Shown here: piece after piece, positions 31,420 to 42,128 of the stretch
How positions within the stretch are numbered: position 1 is the stretch's first letter
Layout: each line of letters begins with the position of its first letter
Assembly: GCF_000600295.1 (NCBI RefSeq)
Contig: NZ_JEMG01000001.1
Coordinates: forward strand, 139,459-203,458
Direction: 5' to 3'
From: Hylemonella gracilis str. Niagara R
GTDB lineage: Bacteria; Pseudomonadota; Gammaproteobacteria; Burkholderiales; Burkholderiaceae_C
Length of the DNA stretch: 64,000 nt
Position numbers and translations under genes: made by a program
Notes under the pieces: model-generated
Databases searched by the model: none
What the model was told of the DNA's origin: nothing
The model's input: the letters and a program-made list of their open reading frames with translations, nothing else

Positions 31420-32946
31420 ATGACCGGCACCGATCTCCATCAACTCAGCGTGGCCGAGCTGGCCGCGCAACTGCGCCAGAAAAAGGTCTCGGCCGTCGAG
31501 GCGGCGCAGCATTTCCTCAAGCGCATCCACACCCACCAGGGCCTGGCCGCCTTCCTGGCCCTGGACGAAGAAGCGACACTGGCCCAGGCACGTGCCGCCG
31601 ACGCGCGCCTGGCGGCCGGTGACACAGCTCCCCTGCTGGGCGTGCCGATCGCGCACAAGGACATCTTCGTGACGCGAGACTTCCCGAGCACTGCGGGCAG
31701 CAAGATGCTGACGGGTTACCGCTCGCCCTTCGACGCGACCGTGGTCGCCCGACTGGGCCAGGGCGCGCCGGACCAGGGTCCCGGCGCGGGTGCCGTCACC
31801 CTGGGCAAGCTGAGCTGTGACGAGTTCGCGATGGGTTCGTCCAACGAGGCCGTGGCCGTGCCGGCCGTCGGCTTGTCCATGCCCACCCAGGTCAAGAACC
31901 CCTGGGACTCGACCCGCGTGCCCGGCGGCTCCTCGGGCGGCAGCGCCGCAGCCATCGCGGCGCGCCTGGCCCCTGCGGCCACCGGCACGGACACGGGTGG
32001 CTCCATCCGCCAGCCCGCGAGCTTCTGCGGCATCACCGGCATCAAGCCGACCTACGGCCGTGCCAGCCGCTACGGCATGATCGCCTACGCCTCCAGCCTG
32101 GATCAGGCCGGGCCGATGGCACGTTCCGCCGAGGACTGCGCCCTACTGCTCTCGGCCCTGTGCGGGCCGGACCTGGACCGCGACTCCACCTCGCTCGACA
32201 TTCCAGGCGAGGATTTCAGCCGCGGGCTGAACGACAAACTCGATGGCCTGCAGAACCTTCGCATTGGCATCCCCAAGGAGTTCTTCGGCGCGGGCCTGGC
32301 CGCCGACGTGCGCGCCGCCATCGACACGGCGCTCAAGCAGTACGAGCAACTCGGCGCCAAACTGGTCGAAATTTCGCTGCCCCGCACCGAGCTGGCCATC
32401 CCGGTGTACTACATCATCGCCCCGGCCGAGGCCAGCTCCAACCTCTCGCGCTTCGACGGCGTGAAGTTCGGCCACCGCGCGGCGAACTACACCGACCTGC
32501 TCGACATGTACAAGAAGAGCCGCAGCGAGGGCTTCGGCGACGAAGTGCAGCGCCGCATCATGATCGGCACTTATGTGCTGAGCCATGGCTACTACGACGC
32601 CTATTACCTGCAGGCGCAGAAGATCCGCCGCATGATCGCCGACGACTTCCAGAACGCCTTCCAGCAATGCGACGTGATCGCGGGCCCCGTGGCCCCCACC
32701 GTGGCCTGGAAGATCGGCGGCCATGGTGATGACCCCGTGGCCGACTACCTGGCCGACATCTACACCCTGCCCGGTTCACTCGCGGGCCTGCCGGGCATGA
32801 GCCTGCCGGTGGGCTTTGGCGAAGGTGGCCTGCCCGTGGGCATGCAGCTGATCGGCAACTACCTGCAGGAAGCGCGGCTGCTCAACGCCGCGCACCGCTA
32901 CCAGCAGGCCACCGATTTCCACCTCCGCACACCCGCAGGTTTCTGA
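31420..32946 (+). CDS. gatA: Glutamyl-tRNA(Gln)/aspartyl-tRNA(Asn) amidotransferase subunit A
   Basis: Amidase subunit that releases ammonia from glutamine for transamidation. It has 508 residues. The Ser-cisSer-Lys triad is present: Lys80 (PIAHKDIF), Ser171 ([10 protein letters not shown]) and Ser195 ([12 protein letters not shown]). The amidase-signature core spans about 70-210. An extra [10 protein letters not shown] loop at about 113-122 lies before AGAVTLGK. It lies 2 bp before gatB and downstream of gatC. Confidence 0.96.
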   Translation: MTGTDLHQLSVAELAAQLRQKKVSAVEAAQHFLKRIHTHQGLAAFLALDEEATLAQARAADARLAAGDTAPLLGVPIAHKDIFVTRDFPSTAGSKMLTGYRSPFDATVVARLGQGAPDQGPGAGAVTLGKLSCDEFAMGSSNEAVAVPAVGLSMPTQVKNPWDSTRVPGGSSGGSAAAIAARLAPAATGTDTGGSIRQPASFCGITGIKPTYGRASRYGMIAYASSLDQAGPMARSAEDCALLLSALCGPDLDRDSTSLDIPGEDFSRGLNDKLDGLQNLRIGIPKEFFGAGLAADVRAAIDTALKQYEQLGAKLVEISLPRTELAIPVYYIIAPAEASSNLSRFDGVKFGHRAANYTDLLDMYKKSRSEGFGDEVQRRIMIGTYVLSHGYYDAYYLQAQKIRRMIADDFQNAFQQCDVIAGPVAPTVAWKIGGHGDDPVADYLADIYTLPGSLAGLPGMSLPVGFGEGGLPVGMQLIGNYLQEARLLNAAHRYQQATDFHLRTPAGF

Positions 32947-32948
32947 CC

Positions 32949-34463
<1,515 letters not shown>

Positions 34464-34466
34464 ACC

Positions 34467-34508
34467 GTTGAGGCCCGCTGCGCATCACGCGCAGCAACGG
34501 GCCTCAAC
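34467..34508. terminator. Hairpin between convergent gatB and the SnoaL-like gene
   Basis: An 11-bp stem, GTTGAGGCCCG (34467-34477) and CGGGCCTCAAC (34498-34508), encloses a second 5-bp stem TGCGC/GCGCA. It lies between two convergent genes and starts 3 bp after gatB. It lacks a T-run, so it may act as a bidirectional mRNA end or Rho-assisted terminator. Confidence 0.65.
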
Positions 34509-34517
34509 CCTACCGCC

Positions 34518-34988
34518 TCACAAGCCCAGGTCACTCAAGCTGGGGTGATCATCCGGCCGCCGACCCAGGGGCCAGTGGAACTTGCGTTCCTCTGCCTTGA
34601 TGGGCAGGTCGTTGATGCTGGCGAAACGCCGCTGCATGTAGCCCAGCGCGTTGAACTCCCAGTTCTCGTTGCCGTAGGAGCGGTACCACTGGCCCGAGTC
34701 GTCGTGCCATTCGTAGGCGAAGCGCACGGCGATGCGGTGCTCGCTGACCGCCCAGAGCTCCTTGATCAAGCGATAGTCCAACTCACGCGCCCACTTGCGC
34801 TGCAAGAAGGCGCGCACCTGCTCGCGCCCCACCGGAAACTCGGCGCGGTTGCGCCAGCGCGTGTCCTCGGTGTAGACCTGCGCCACGCGGTCGGGGTCGC
34901 GCGAGTTCCAGGCATCTTCGGCCAAACGCACTTTCTGCGCTGCGGTCTCGGGGGTGAAAGGGGGCAGGGGCGGTTTCGGGTCCATCAC
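34518..34988 (-). CDS. SnoaL/NTF2-like protein (DUF1348)
   Basis: A single-domain NTF2-like fold protein of 156 residues. The DUF1348 hallmarks are clear: [29 protein letters not shown] near 21-49, [16 protein letters not shown], and the strand pair [23 protein letters not shown]. The function is unknown; related folds bind small hydrophobic ligands or are cyclases. It diverges from a TetR regulator. Two palindromic operators lie just upstream of its start, so it is very likely repressed by that regulator. Confidence 0.88.
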   Translation of the reverse strand: MMDPKPPLPPFTPETAAQKVRLAEDAWNSRDPDRVAQVYTEDTRWRNRAEFPVGREQVRAFLQRKWARELDYRLIKELWAVSEHRIAVRFAYEWHDDSGQWYRSYGNENWEFNALGYMQRRFASINDLPIKAEERKFHWPLGRRPDDHPSLSDLGL

Positions 34989-35028
34989 ATCTCCTCGGCG
35001 GCGGGTTGAAACACAAGACAGGACGAAC

Positions 35029-35046
35029 GTAGACAGATCTGTCTAC
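35029..35046. promoter_or_regulatory. TetR operator 1
   Basis: A perfect 18-bp palindrome, GTAGACAGATCTGTCTAC, in the divergent gap between the SnoaL-like and TetR genes. It is nearer to the SnoaL-like start (41 bp away) and probably controls that promoter. Confidence 0.8.
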
Positions 35047-35064
35047 GTCGCCAGTCTATCGAAA

Positions 35065-35082
35065 GTAGACAGGTCTGTCTAC
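35065..35082. promoter_or_regulatory. TetR operator 2
   Basis: GTAGACAGGTCTGTCTAC, one base different from operator 1 and 36 bp from it centre to centre. It lies 9 bp before the TetR start codon, so it would autoregulate the repressor. Confidence 0.8.
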
Positions 35083-35091
35083 AATGCCGCC

Positions 35092-35703
35092 ATGCCGAAT
35101 GCCCTGACCGAACCCGCCCTTGGCCTGAGCTCCCTGCCCGCGCGCGAACGCATCCTGCGCACGGCGCATGATCTGTTCTACCGCGAAGGCATCCGGGCCA
35201 CGGGCATCGATCGCGTGATCGCCGAGTCCGGCGTGACCAAGGTGACCTTCTACCGCCACTTCCCGAGCAAGAACGACTTGGTGCTGGCCTTCCTCGAATA
35301 CCGGCACGTCCTGTGGATGGACTGGTTTCGCGCTGCGCTGCAACGCCACGGCGGCAAGCTGCAGGGCCTGCCCACGGTCCTGGGGGAATGGTTCCGTCAG
35401 CCGGTCTTCCGAGGCTGCGCCTTCATCAACAGCGTGGGCGAATTGGGCGGCACGGAACCGCAGGTGCGCGAGATCGCGCAGCGGCACAAGCAGGACATGA
35501 CCGAGGCGATCGCCAGCCTGCTGCCGCCATCACGCCGGCGCAAGCAAGACGCGCTGACCATCGCCCTGGCCGTGGACGGCGCCATCGTGCGCGCGCAGAC
35601 TGACGCGGCACCCGAGCCCGCCCTGCGTTCCCTGAGCCGCCTGCTGCGCGCCCTGGCTACCGACATGGAAGCGGCCTCGGCGAACGAAGGTACGGATCAG
35701 TAA
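35092..35703 (+). CDS. TetR-family transcriptional regulator
   Basis: A repressor of 203 residues. The N-terminal helix-turn-helix (ILRTAHDLFYREGIRATGIDRVIAESGVTKVTFYRHFPSKNDLVLAFL, about 18-65) is typical. The C-terminal domain with GCAFINSVGELGG near 105-117 resembles TetR_C_16-type regulators. I started at MPNALTEP; the open frame upstream runs through the operators. Its stop overlaps the end of the convergent cyanase gene by 7 bp. Confidence 0.92.
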   Translation: MPNALTEPALGLSSLPARERILRTAHDLFYREGIRATGIDRVIAESGVTKVTFYRHFPSKNDLVLAFLEYRHVLWMDWFRAALQRHGGKLQGLPTVLGEWFRQPVFRGCAFINSVGELGGTEPQVREIAQRHKQDMTEAIASLLPPSRRRKQDALTIALAVDGAIVRAQTDAAPEPALRSLSRLLRALATDMEAASANEGTDQ

Positions 35704-36140
35704 GTCTTGTAGGGCAAGAACTTGCCCGACAGCACCACGTTGACGCGGTCGCCCTTGGGATCGGCCTCGCGCGTGATGTCCATCTTGAAGTCGATGGCGC
35801 TCATGATGCCGTCGCCGAACTCTTCGTGGATCAGTTCCTTGATCGTGCTGCCGTAGACGTTGACGATCTCGTACCAGCGGTAAATCAGCGGGTCGGTGGG
35901 CACGGCGGTCGCGAGCGAGCCCTTGTAGGGCACGACCTGCAGCCACTTCTGCTCTTCCTCGTTCAGGCCGAAGATGGCGCCGATGGTTTTGGCCTGCGCA
36001 GCGTCGAAGGTCATCTGGCCCAGGCAGCCGGCCGTGACCCATTCCTTGCTGAGGCCGACCTTGGCGGCCACGTCCTCCCATTTGAGGCCCTTGGACACCT
36101 TGGTGGTGATGATTTTTTCAGTGACGTCGTTGCGGTTCAT
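35697..36140 (-). CDS. cynS: Cyanate hydratase (cyanase)
   Basis: Converts cyanate and bicarbonate to ammonia and CO2 via carbamate, providing nitrogen and detoxification. It has 147 residues. An N-terminal helical domain is followed by the catalytic domain. The catalytic Arg88 and Glu91 (IYRWYE) and Ser114 (GIMSAIDF) have exactly the spacing of E. coli Arg96, Glu99 and Ser122. It lies 40 bp downstream of the ABC transporter genes on the same strand, which supports a cyanate uptake-and-use operon. Confidence 0.96.
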   Translation of the reverse strand: MNRNDVTEKIITTKVSKGLKWEDVAAKVGLSKEWVTAGCLGQMTFDAAQAKTIGAIFGLNEEEQKWLQVVPYKGSLATAVPTDPLIYRWYEIVNVYGSTIKELIHEEFGDGIMSAIDFKMDITREADPKGDRVNVVLSGKFLPYKTY

Positions 36141-36180
36141 GGAATGCTCCTAGGTTTGGGGGAATGCGTGCTGTGCGCCC

Positions 36181-37041
36181 TCAATGGGCGTGCGCACGCG
36201 AGACGAGAAAATCGACAATGTGATTGCGCAGCGCGTAATAACCGTCGAGGTGGTGCAGGCCAGCGCGTTGGCGCTCGCGCGGCAGGGGGTTGACCACCAC
36301 CTCGGCGATACCGCCGGGCAGGTAACGGCCGTCGCGCTCGCCGCCATTGCGCATGAGCAAGATGCGGTCGGCCAGCAGAATGGCTTCGTCCACGTCGTGC
36401 GTGATCATGAACACGGTCTGCCGCGTCTGGCGCACGATGGCCATCAGTTCGTCCTGGATGGCCCCACGGGTCAGCGCGTCCAGCGCGCCAAAGGGTTCGT
36501 CCAGCAACAACATCTTGGGCGCGATCGAGAAAGCCCGCGCGATGCCCACGCGCTGCTTCATGCCGCCCGACAACTCACTGGGCTTGCGGTCGATGGCGTG
36601 ACTCAGACCGACCATCGCGACATACCGTTCCACATGGGCTCGCAGTTCGACGGCCTTCATCTCCGGCCAGCGCGAGCGCACGGCGAAGGCGATGTTCTGG
36701 CGCACGCTGAGCCAGGGCATCAGGGCATGGCCCTGGAAGACCACGCCGCGCTCCAGGCTGGGCCCGGCGACCTCGCGTCCGTCCATGAACACATGGCCGG
36801 CACTGGCCTGGTCCAGCCCCGCCAGTACATTGAGGATGGTGGTCTTGCCGCAACCAGAATGGCCGATGATGCAGACGAACTCGCCCTTGTCCAAGGTGAA
36901 AGACACGTCGGCGAAGACCGGCCGCTCGGGCAGGTAGGCCTTGGCCAGCCCTTCGATCTTGAGGAAAGTCTTCACGCCTGCTGGCTCCGTACCGTTGTTC
37001 CGCGTTTCAGGGCGAACTGCATTGCGAGCCTCACTCCACAT
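36181..37041 (-). CDS. cynD: ABC transporter ATP-binding protein (nitrate/cyanate type)
   Basis: ATPase of a nitrate/sulfonate/taurine-type importer, 286 residues from the ATG or 264 from an internal GTG (VKTFLKIEGL, 36975). Walker A GHSGCGKTT, the signature LSGGMKQR, Walker B LLLDEPFGALD and the switch His are all intact. The ATG start overlaps the permease by 11 bp; the first 22 residues look unlike the family, so GTG is a serious alternative. With the permease, binding protein and cynS it forms a cyanate-type operon; nitrate is the other possible substrate. Confidence 0.88.
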   Translation of the reverse strand: MWSEARNAVRPETRNNGTEPAGVKTFLKIEGLAKAYLPERPVFADVSFTLDKGEFVCIIGHSGCGKTTILNVLAGLDQASAGHVFMDGREVAGPSLERGVVFQGHALMPWLSVRQNIAFAVRSRWPEMKAVELRAHVERYVAMVGLSHAIDRKPSELSGGMKQRVGIARAFSIAPKMLLLDEPFGALDALTRGAIQDELMAIVRQTRQTVFMITHDVDEAILLADRILLMRNGGERDGRYLPGGIAEVVVNPLPRERQRAGLHHLDGYYALRNHIVDFLVSRAHAH

Positions 37042-37936
37042 AGGTCACGGCTTTCTGCAGACGACCGAACAGCAGGTCGAGCAGCATGCCCACCACGCCG
37101 ATCATGGCGATCGCGAAGATCACGTTGGACAGCGACAGGTTGTTCCACTCGTTCCAGACGAAATAACCGATGCCCGTGCCACCCACCAGCATCTCGGCGG
37201 CGACGATGACCAGCCAGGCGATGCCCATGCTGATGCGCATGCCCGTGACGATGGTGGGCGCGGCGGCCGGCAAGATCACGAGAAAAGCCTTGCGCAGGGG
37301 TCGCACCTCCAGCGTGGCTGCCACGTTGAGCCAGTCGCGCCGGACCGCGGCCACGCCGAAGGCCGTGTTGATCAGCATGGGCCAGATCGAACAAATGAAG
37401 ATCACAAAGATGCCGCTGGCCGAGGAATCCTTGATGGTGTAGAGCGCCAAGGGCATCCAGGCCAAGGGGCTGATGGGCTTGAGTACCTGGATGTACGGAT
37501 CGAGCGCACGGCTCAGCAGAGGCGACATGCCGATTGCGAAGCCCGCCGGCACCGCCACCAGGCAGGCCAGCAGAAAACCCAGCCCCACGCGCGCCAGCGA
37601 ATGCCCGAGCTGGATCGCGATGCCCTTGTCATTCGGGCCGTTGTCGTAGAACGGGTTGCTCAGGTGCTTCCACACCGTGCGCCCGAATTCGGCCGGTGGC
37701 GGAAAGCCGCCCTGCTTGACGCCACCACCACCCGCCGCGGCGCTGGGGTCCTTGCCCATCATCTTGAGGTACTCGATCTCCTCGGCGGTCAAAGTGATCG
37801 CCGCCCCCGCACCGCTGGCGGCCGGCAGCGTGGCCAGATGCCAGACCGCGAGCAGCAGCAGGAACAGAAGCAAGGACACCAGGGCGGCACGCAGTCCCAA
37901 CGAACGTCCTTTGTAGTTGCGCCAGATGGTGCTCAT
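37031..37936 (-). CDS. cynB: ABC transporter permease (nitrate/cyanate type)
   Basis: Inner-membrane subunit of the importer, 301 residues with about six helices. The EAA loop is MRISMGIAWLVIVAAEMLVGGTGIGYFVWNEWN near residue 232. LGRTVWKHL and the GFAIGMSPLLSRALDPYIQVLKPISPLAWMPLALYTI stretch match NrtB/SsuC. A stretch (about 42-72) between helix 1 and the core is Gly/Ala-rich. It lies 6 bp after the binding protein gene. Confidence 0.9.
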   Translation of the reverse strand: MSTIWRNYKGRSLGLRAALVSLLLFLLLLAVWHLATLPAASGAGAAITLTAEEIEYLKMMGKDPSAAAGGGGVKQGGFPPPAEFGRTVWKHLSNPFYDNGPNDKGIAIQLGHSLARVGLGFLLACLVAVPAGFAIGMSPLLSRALDPYIQVLKPISPLAWMPLALYTIKDSSASGIFVIFICSIWPMLINTAFGVAAVRRDWLNVAATLEVRPLRKAFLVILPAAAPTIVTGMRISMGIAWLVIVAAEMLVGGTGIGYFVWNEWNNLSLSNVIFAIAMIGVVGMLLDLLFGRLQKAVTYVE

Positions 37937-37942
37937 GCGTAC

Positions 37943-39370
37943 TCAGGCCGCCTTGCGAATCTTGAAGCTCTTGGCGTAGTCGGCCGCCTTGGCCGGGTCG
38001 AACTCGCGCCCCATGATCTTGAACTTGGGGTAGCTGCCCTCGGGCACCGACTGGCCCAGGGCCGCCATCTGCTTCTTGGCGTCGGTGAGCAGGAAGACCT
38101 TCTCGGCGATCTGTTTGTAGTTCACGTCACCCTGCAGATACCCCCAGCGCTGCATCTGGGTCATCATCCACACCGCCATGCTCTGCCAGGGCATGGGATC
38201 GAAGTCGGCGCGGTTGGGCACGTTCTGCACCTTGCCCAGGCCGTCGGCGAACCGGCCGGTCAGCACCTGCTGGATCACGATTTCGGGCTGGTTCAGGTAC
38301 TGCGCGGGCGCGATGGCCTTGGCGATCATGTCGCGGTTCTCGGCCTTGCGCGCCATGGCTGCGGAGTTCAGCACCGCGCGGTACAGGGCCGCGAAGGTGT
38401 TGGGGTTCTGCTGGATGAATTCGGCGCTGGTGCCGAAGGCACAGCAGGGATGGCCGTCCCACAGGTCCTTGGTCAGCAGGTGGATGAAGCCGATTTCCTC
38501 GTACACCGCGCGCTGGTTGAAGGGGTCGGGACCGAGGTAACCGTCGATGTTGCCCGCGCGCAGATTGGCCACCATCTCAGGCGGCGGCACGACGCGGATC
38601 TGGATGTCGGTGTCGGGGTTCAGGCCATGCTCCGCCACGTAATAACGCAGCAGGAAGTTGTGCATGGAATAGTCGAAGGGCACGGCGAACTTGAAGCCCT
38701 TCCAGTCCTTGGGATCGCGCTTGTCCTTGTGCTTGTTCGCCAGCGTGATGGCCTGACCGTTGGTATTCTGGATGGTCGCCACATGCATGGGCGCGGCGTT
38801 CGAGCCCAGGCCCAGGCTCATGGCCAGCGGCATGGGGCTCAGGAAGTGGGTCGCGTCGTACTCCTTGTTGAGCATCTTGTCGCGGATCAGCGCCCAGCCC
38901 GCCGTCTTGACCACTTCCACATTCAGCCCCTGCTGGCTGTAGAAGCCCATGGGGTGGGCCATGATGAGCGGCGTGGCGCAGGTGATCGGGATGAAACCGA
39001 TCTTCAGGTCCTTCTTCTCCAGCGCGCCCTTGTCCTGCGCCATGGCCTGCAGGGCCGTCACCGGCAGCACCGAGGCGATGGCCGCGCGCGCCGTGTTCGC
39101 ACCCACGGCTTTCAGGAAACGACGGCGCACGCTGTCAACGGGAAAGATCGCCTTGATCAGGCTGGCCTCGACAAACTCCCGCGACAGGGCTTCGGCCTCG
39201 GTCGCGAGCGACGCACTCTGCGCGACGGCTTTTCCGTGGTCGGCGGGCGCGTGATCCTGGCCGCAGGAACAGCGCAGCATCAGCGGACGGTCGGCGTCAT
39301 ACGGTGCATAGGTCTGGGAACCTGTGTCGGACGAGATCGACGGGACGGACGTGGCAGGCAGTCGGGACAT
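37943..39370 (-). CDS. cynA: ABC transporter substrate-binding protein (NrtA/CynA family)
   Basis: Periplasmic receptor for nitrate, cyanate or bicarbonate-like anions, 475 residues. A twin-arginine signal (VRRRFLKAVG, 81-90) exports it folded. The mature part has GFIPITCATPLIMAHPMGFY and DGYLGPDPFNQRAVYEE, as in NrtA/CmpA. Unusually, 80 residues precede the Tat motif and include a cysteine motif CSCGQDH (34-40). This cytoplasmic lead is not part of the binding domain. It is the first gene of the operon with cynB, cynD and cynS. Confidence 0.88.
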   Translation of the reverse strand: MSRLPATSVPSISSDTGSQTYAPYDADRPLMLRCSCGQDHAPADHGKAVAQSASLATEAEALSREFVEASLIKAIFPVDSVRRRFLKAVGANTARAAIASVLPVTALQAMAQDKGALEKKDLKIGFIPITCATPLIMAHPMGFYSQQGLNVEVVKTAGWALIRDKMLNKEYDATHFLSPMPLAMSLGLGSNAAPMHVATIQNTNGQAITLANKHKDKRDPKDWKGFKFAVPFDYSMHNFLLRYYVAEHGLNPDTDIQIRVVPPPEMVANLRAGNIDGYLGPDPFNQRAVYEEIGFIHLLTKDLWDGHPCCAFGTSAEFIQQNPNTFAALYRAVLNSAAMARKAENRDMIAKAIAPAQYLNQPEIVIQQVLTGRFADGLGKVQNVPNRADFDPMPWQSMAVWMMTQMQRWGYLQGDVNYKQIAEKVFLLTDAKKQMAALGQSVPEGSYPKFKIMGREFDPAKAADYAKSFKIRKAA

Positions 39371-39404
39371 GGCGCACCTCTTTCAAGAAAAGATGCAGTC
39401 CTTA

Positions 39405-39447
39405 CGCAAATCGTGCGCCAGTCGCGCTGGCCTGCTGGCGATTTGCG
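39405..39447. promoter_or_regulatory. Inverted repeat upstream of the cyanate operon
   Basis: A perfect 9-bp inverted repeat, CGCAAATCG (39405-39413) and CGATTTGCG (39439-39447), with a 25-bp spacer, about 35 bp before the binding-protein gene. A second pair TGAATCA/TGATTCA lies at 39452-39477. They are candidates for the response-regulator site or another operator. Confidence 0.45.
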
Positions 39448-39499
39448 ACGCTGAATCACAAAGTCGCCGATGATTCATCGCGGCCTTGTAGGTCTGGCC

Positions 39500-40144
39500 C
39501 TACAAATTTCGCGAGGTGGTGTCTCGCTCGGCGTAAAGCGCCAGTTCCACATCGTTCTTGGTCCCGGTCTTTTCCAGGATGCGCGCCCGGTAGGTGCTGA
39601 CGGTGTTGGGGGCGAGGCCCAACTGCGCACCAATCTCGCTCACGCTGCGCCCCTGGATGAGCAGACGAAAGACCTGGTGCTCGCGGTGGGACAGGGTTTC
39701 GGCACCGCCGCGTCCGGCCACCGCGCCCGCCAGGGCCTCGGCCGTCGCGGGCGTGACGAACACACCCCCGGCCGCGGCCTTGCGCACGGCGGCCAGCATC
39801 ACATCCGGGTCCGCGCTTTTATTCAGGTACCCCGCCGCGCCCAGCTTGATGCAGCGCGCCGCGTACTGCCGCTCCGGGTAGGTGCTGAGCATGAGCACGG
39901 GCAGGCGCGGATGGGCCGAGCGCAACTGCTGCAACACATCCAGCCCATCGCGCTCCGGCAGGGCGATGTCCAGCAGCACCAGGTCCAGGCGCTCGTGCAG
40001 AGCCCGCACCTGCACCAGCACGTCAGGGCCGGTGGCGGCTTCGGCCACCACCTGCAGGCCCGGATCATCGGACAGGATCTGCTTGATGCCCTCGCGCACG
40101 ATGCGATGGTCATCGCCGATCAGGATGCGCAGGATCTCGCTCAT
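39500..40144 (-). CDS. NarL/LuxR-type response regulator
   Basis: A receiver plus LuxR helix-turn-helix regulator, 214 residues. The receiver has Asp11/Asp12, the phospho-acceptor Asp59 (VLLDIALPE) and Lys in YLNKSA. The C-terminal HTH (LSHREHQVFRLLIQGRSVSEIGAQLGLAPNTVSTYRARILEKTG) is standard. The start MSEILRILIGDD overlaps the stop of the partner kinase by 4 bp. It lies directly upstream of the cyanate-type operon on the same strand and is its likely activator. Confidence 0.93.
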   Translation of the reverse strand: MSEILRILIGDDHRIVREGIKQILSDDPGLQVVAEAATGPDVLVQVRALHERLDLVLLDIALPERDGLDVLQQLRSAHPRLPVLMLSTYPERQYAARCIKLGAAGYLNKSADPDVMLAAVRKAAAGGVFVTPATAEALAGAVAGRGGAETLSHREHQVFRLLIQGRSVSEIGAQLGLAPNTVSTYRARILEKTGTKNDVELALYAERDTTSRNL

Positions 40145-41376
40145 GGCGTCACCGGCATCAGCAGGACAAAGATCGCGCCCCGGCCGGGCTGGCTCTCGAT
40201 GGCCACCTGCCCGCCGAAATGCCGCGCACGCTCGCGCATGCCCATCACGCCATAGGCCGTGGCGGCCTCGAAGGCCTCGGGCGTGGCCCCGCGTCCGTTG
40301 TCGCGCACGCTCAGGCGCAGCTGGCGCGCGTCGGCTTCGATGCGGATGGAGACCGCACTGGCCTGCGCATGCCGGCCCACATTGCTCAGCATCTCCTGGA
40401 AGATGCGGAACACCGCCATGGCTGCCGGCTCGGGCAGCTCCACGCCGGCCTGCACCTCCATGTGCCAGGTCAGCGCAAGCTCGGCCGACTGCACGAACTC
40501 CTGCGCTTGCCATTCCAGCGCGGCCCACAGGCCTTGGTGGTCAAGGATGCTGGGGCGCAGGTCGGTGATGATGCGTCCCACGTTCTCCACGGCATTCTCG
40601 ATCAGGCGACCCATGTTGTGGCACTTGCAACGCAGGCGCTCGCGCAGAGCGTCCGCTTCCTCGGGCACGGGCGCTTCGCCGAGGCGCTTGGCCACCCAAT
40701 TCACATCCATCTTCAGCGCGACCAGCAGGCTGCCCAACTCGTCATGGACCTCGCGTGCGATGCGGGTGCGTTCGTCCTCGCGCGCCGAATCGAGCCAAGC
40801 CGAGAGCTTGCGCATCTGCGCCAGCGCGTCCGAGAGTTCGCGTGTGCGCTCCTCGACGCGAACTTCCAGTTCCTCCTTGGCGCGGCGCAAGGCGTCGGCG
40901 GCCTGCTTGCGCGGCGTGATGTCCACGATGGTCGCCATTGCACCCAGCACCATGCCGTTGTCGACCACGGGGTGCGAGGTGTATTCGGCCGGGAAGCTCG
41001 TGCCATCGCGCCGCCAGAGCACTTCGTTGTCGATGCGGCAGGACTGGCCACGGCGGAAGGCGTTGAAGATAGGGCAATCGCTTTCCAGATAGGGCTGGCC
41101 ATCCTGGCGCGTGTGGTGGATCAGCTCGTGCATGTTGCGGCCGATCACCTCGACCGGCTCATATCCCAGCATGCGCGCGCCCGCCGCGTTGATGAAGATG
41201 CAGCGTCCTGCGAGGTTCACGCCGAACATGCCCTCACCCGTCGACTCCAGCAGCAAGGCCAGTCGATCACGCCACAGCGGATGGGCCAGGGACTGGCCTT
41301 CGTGCAGCGCAGGGATTTCAAGCGAGGAGGACATGGCGATCTGGGCAGGGTCTTGCAGCAAGGAAGCAAGCGCCAT
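40141..41376 (-). CDS. PAS-domain cytoplasmic sensor histidine kinase
   Basis: A soluble NarX/DegS-type kinase of 411 residues without membrane helices. A PAS domain spans about 40-155, a coiled coil 160-195, HisKA_3 with phospho-His211 (REVHDELGSLLVALKMDVNW), then an HATPase_c domain to the end. The PAS domain holds two cysteines (Cys101, Cys113); a CKC pair lies near 250. A cofactor or metabolite signal is likely since there is no periplasmic sensor. Met15 is an alternative start. Confidence 0.9.
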   Translation of the reverse strand: MALASLLQDPAQIAMSSSLEIPALHEGQSLAHPLWRDRLALLLESTGEGMFGVNLAGRCIFINAAGARMLGYEPVEVIGRNMHELIHHTRQDGQPYLESDCPIFNAFRRGQSCRIDNEVLWRRDGTSFPAEYTSHPVVDNGMVLGAMATIVDITPRKQAADALRRAKEELEVRVEERTRELSDALAQMRKLSAWLDSAREDERTRIAREVHDELGSLLVALKMDVNWVAKRLGEAPVPEEADALRERLRCKCHNMGRLIENAVENVGRIITDLRPSILDHQGLWAALEWQAQEFVQSAELALTWHMEVQAGVELPEPAAMAVFRIFQEMLSNVGRHAQASAVSIRIEADARQLRLSVRDNGRGATPEAFEAATAYGVMGMRERARHFGGQVAIESQPGRGAIFVLLMPVTP

Positions 41377-41432
41377 GCCGCTCGCCTGCTCTTGTCCCTA
41401 CTTTTGCCCCTGCGCTTGACCGCCCTCAAACG

Positions 41433-42128
41433 CTAGTGGGCCACGCCGTAACGCTGGCGGTAGGCCAGCACGCGCGCATGGTCCGCGCCCGAGGCGCCAC
41501 TGCCCTGGCGCTCCAAGTAGCGCAGCAGGTCTTCCAGCCGGGCGATGGTCGCCACCTGCATGCCCAGGCGATCGCGCACGTACTGCACGGCGCTGTAGGG
41601 CACGTCCGCGCCGTTCTCGGTCGCCATCTCCTGGCGGTCCAGCGCGATTACCACGGCGTGCGGCCGGGCGCCGGCGGCTTCAATGAGCGCGATCGATTCG
41701 CGCACGGCCGTGCCGGCCGACATCACGTCGTCCACGATCAGCACGCGGCCCTTGAGCGGCGCGCCGACCAGGGAGCCACCCTCGCCATGGTCCTTGGCTT
41801 CCTTGCGGTTGTAGGCGAAAGGCTTGTTGTGGCCGCGCCGCGCCAGCTCCACCGCCACCGCCGCGCCCAACGGGATGCCCTTGTACGCAGGGCCAAAGAT
41901 CATGTCGAATTCCAGGCCACCATCACGCATCGCGTCCAGCAGCGCCCCCGCATAGAATTCCGCCAGCCGGCCCAGTTTGGCCCCGTCGTCGAACAGGCCC
42001 GCGTTGAAGAAGTAGGGCGACAGCCGCCCCGCCTTGGTCTTGAATTCGCCAAAGCGCAGCACACCGCATTCGACCGCGAAGGCCACGAATTCCTGGGCCA
42101 ACGCCTCTTTCTGTTCTTCACCCGCCAT
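41433..42128 (-). CDS. pyrE: Orotate phosphoribosyltransferase
   Basis: Joins orotate to PRPP to make OMP in pyrimidine synthesis. It has 231 residues. The PRPP motif [13 protein letters not shown], the [20 protein letters not shown] substrate segment and the flexible loop with [11 protein letters not shown] are typical. I start at [20 protein letters not shown]. Its start codon shares the tetranucleotide CATG (42126-42129) with that of the divergent exonuclease gene, leaving no intergenic DNA. Confidence 0.95.
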   Translation of the reverse strand: MAGEEQKEALAQEFVAFAVECGVLRFGEFKTKAGRLSPYFFNAGLFDDGAKLGRLAEFYAGALLDAMRDGGLEFDMIFGPAYKGIPLGAAVAVELARRGHNKPFAYNRKEAKDHGEGGSLVGAPLKGRVLIVDDVMSAGTAVRESIALIEAAGARPHAVVIALDRQEMATENGADVPYSAVQYVRDRLGMQVATIARLEDLLRYLERQGSGASGADHARVLAYRQRYGVAH

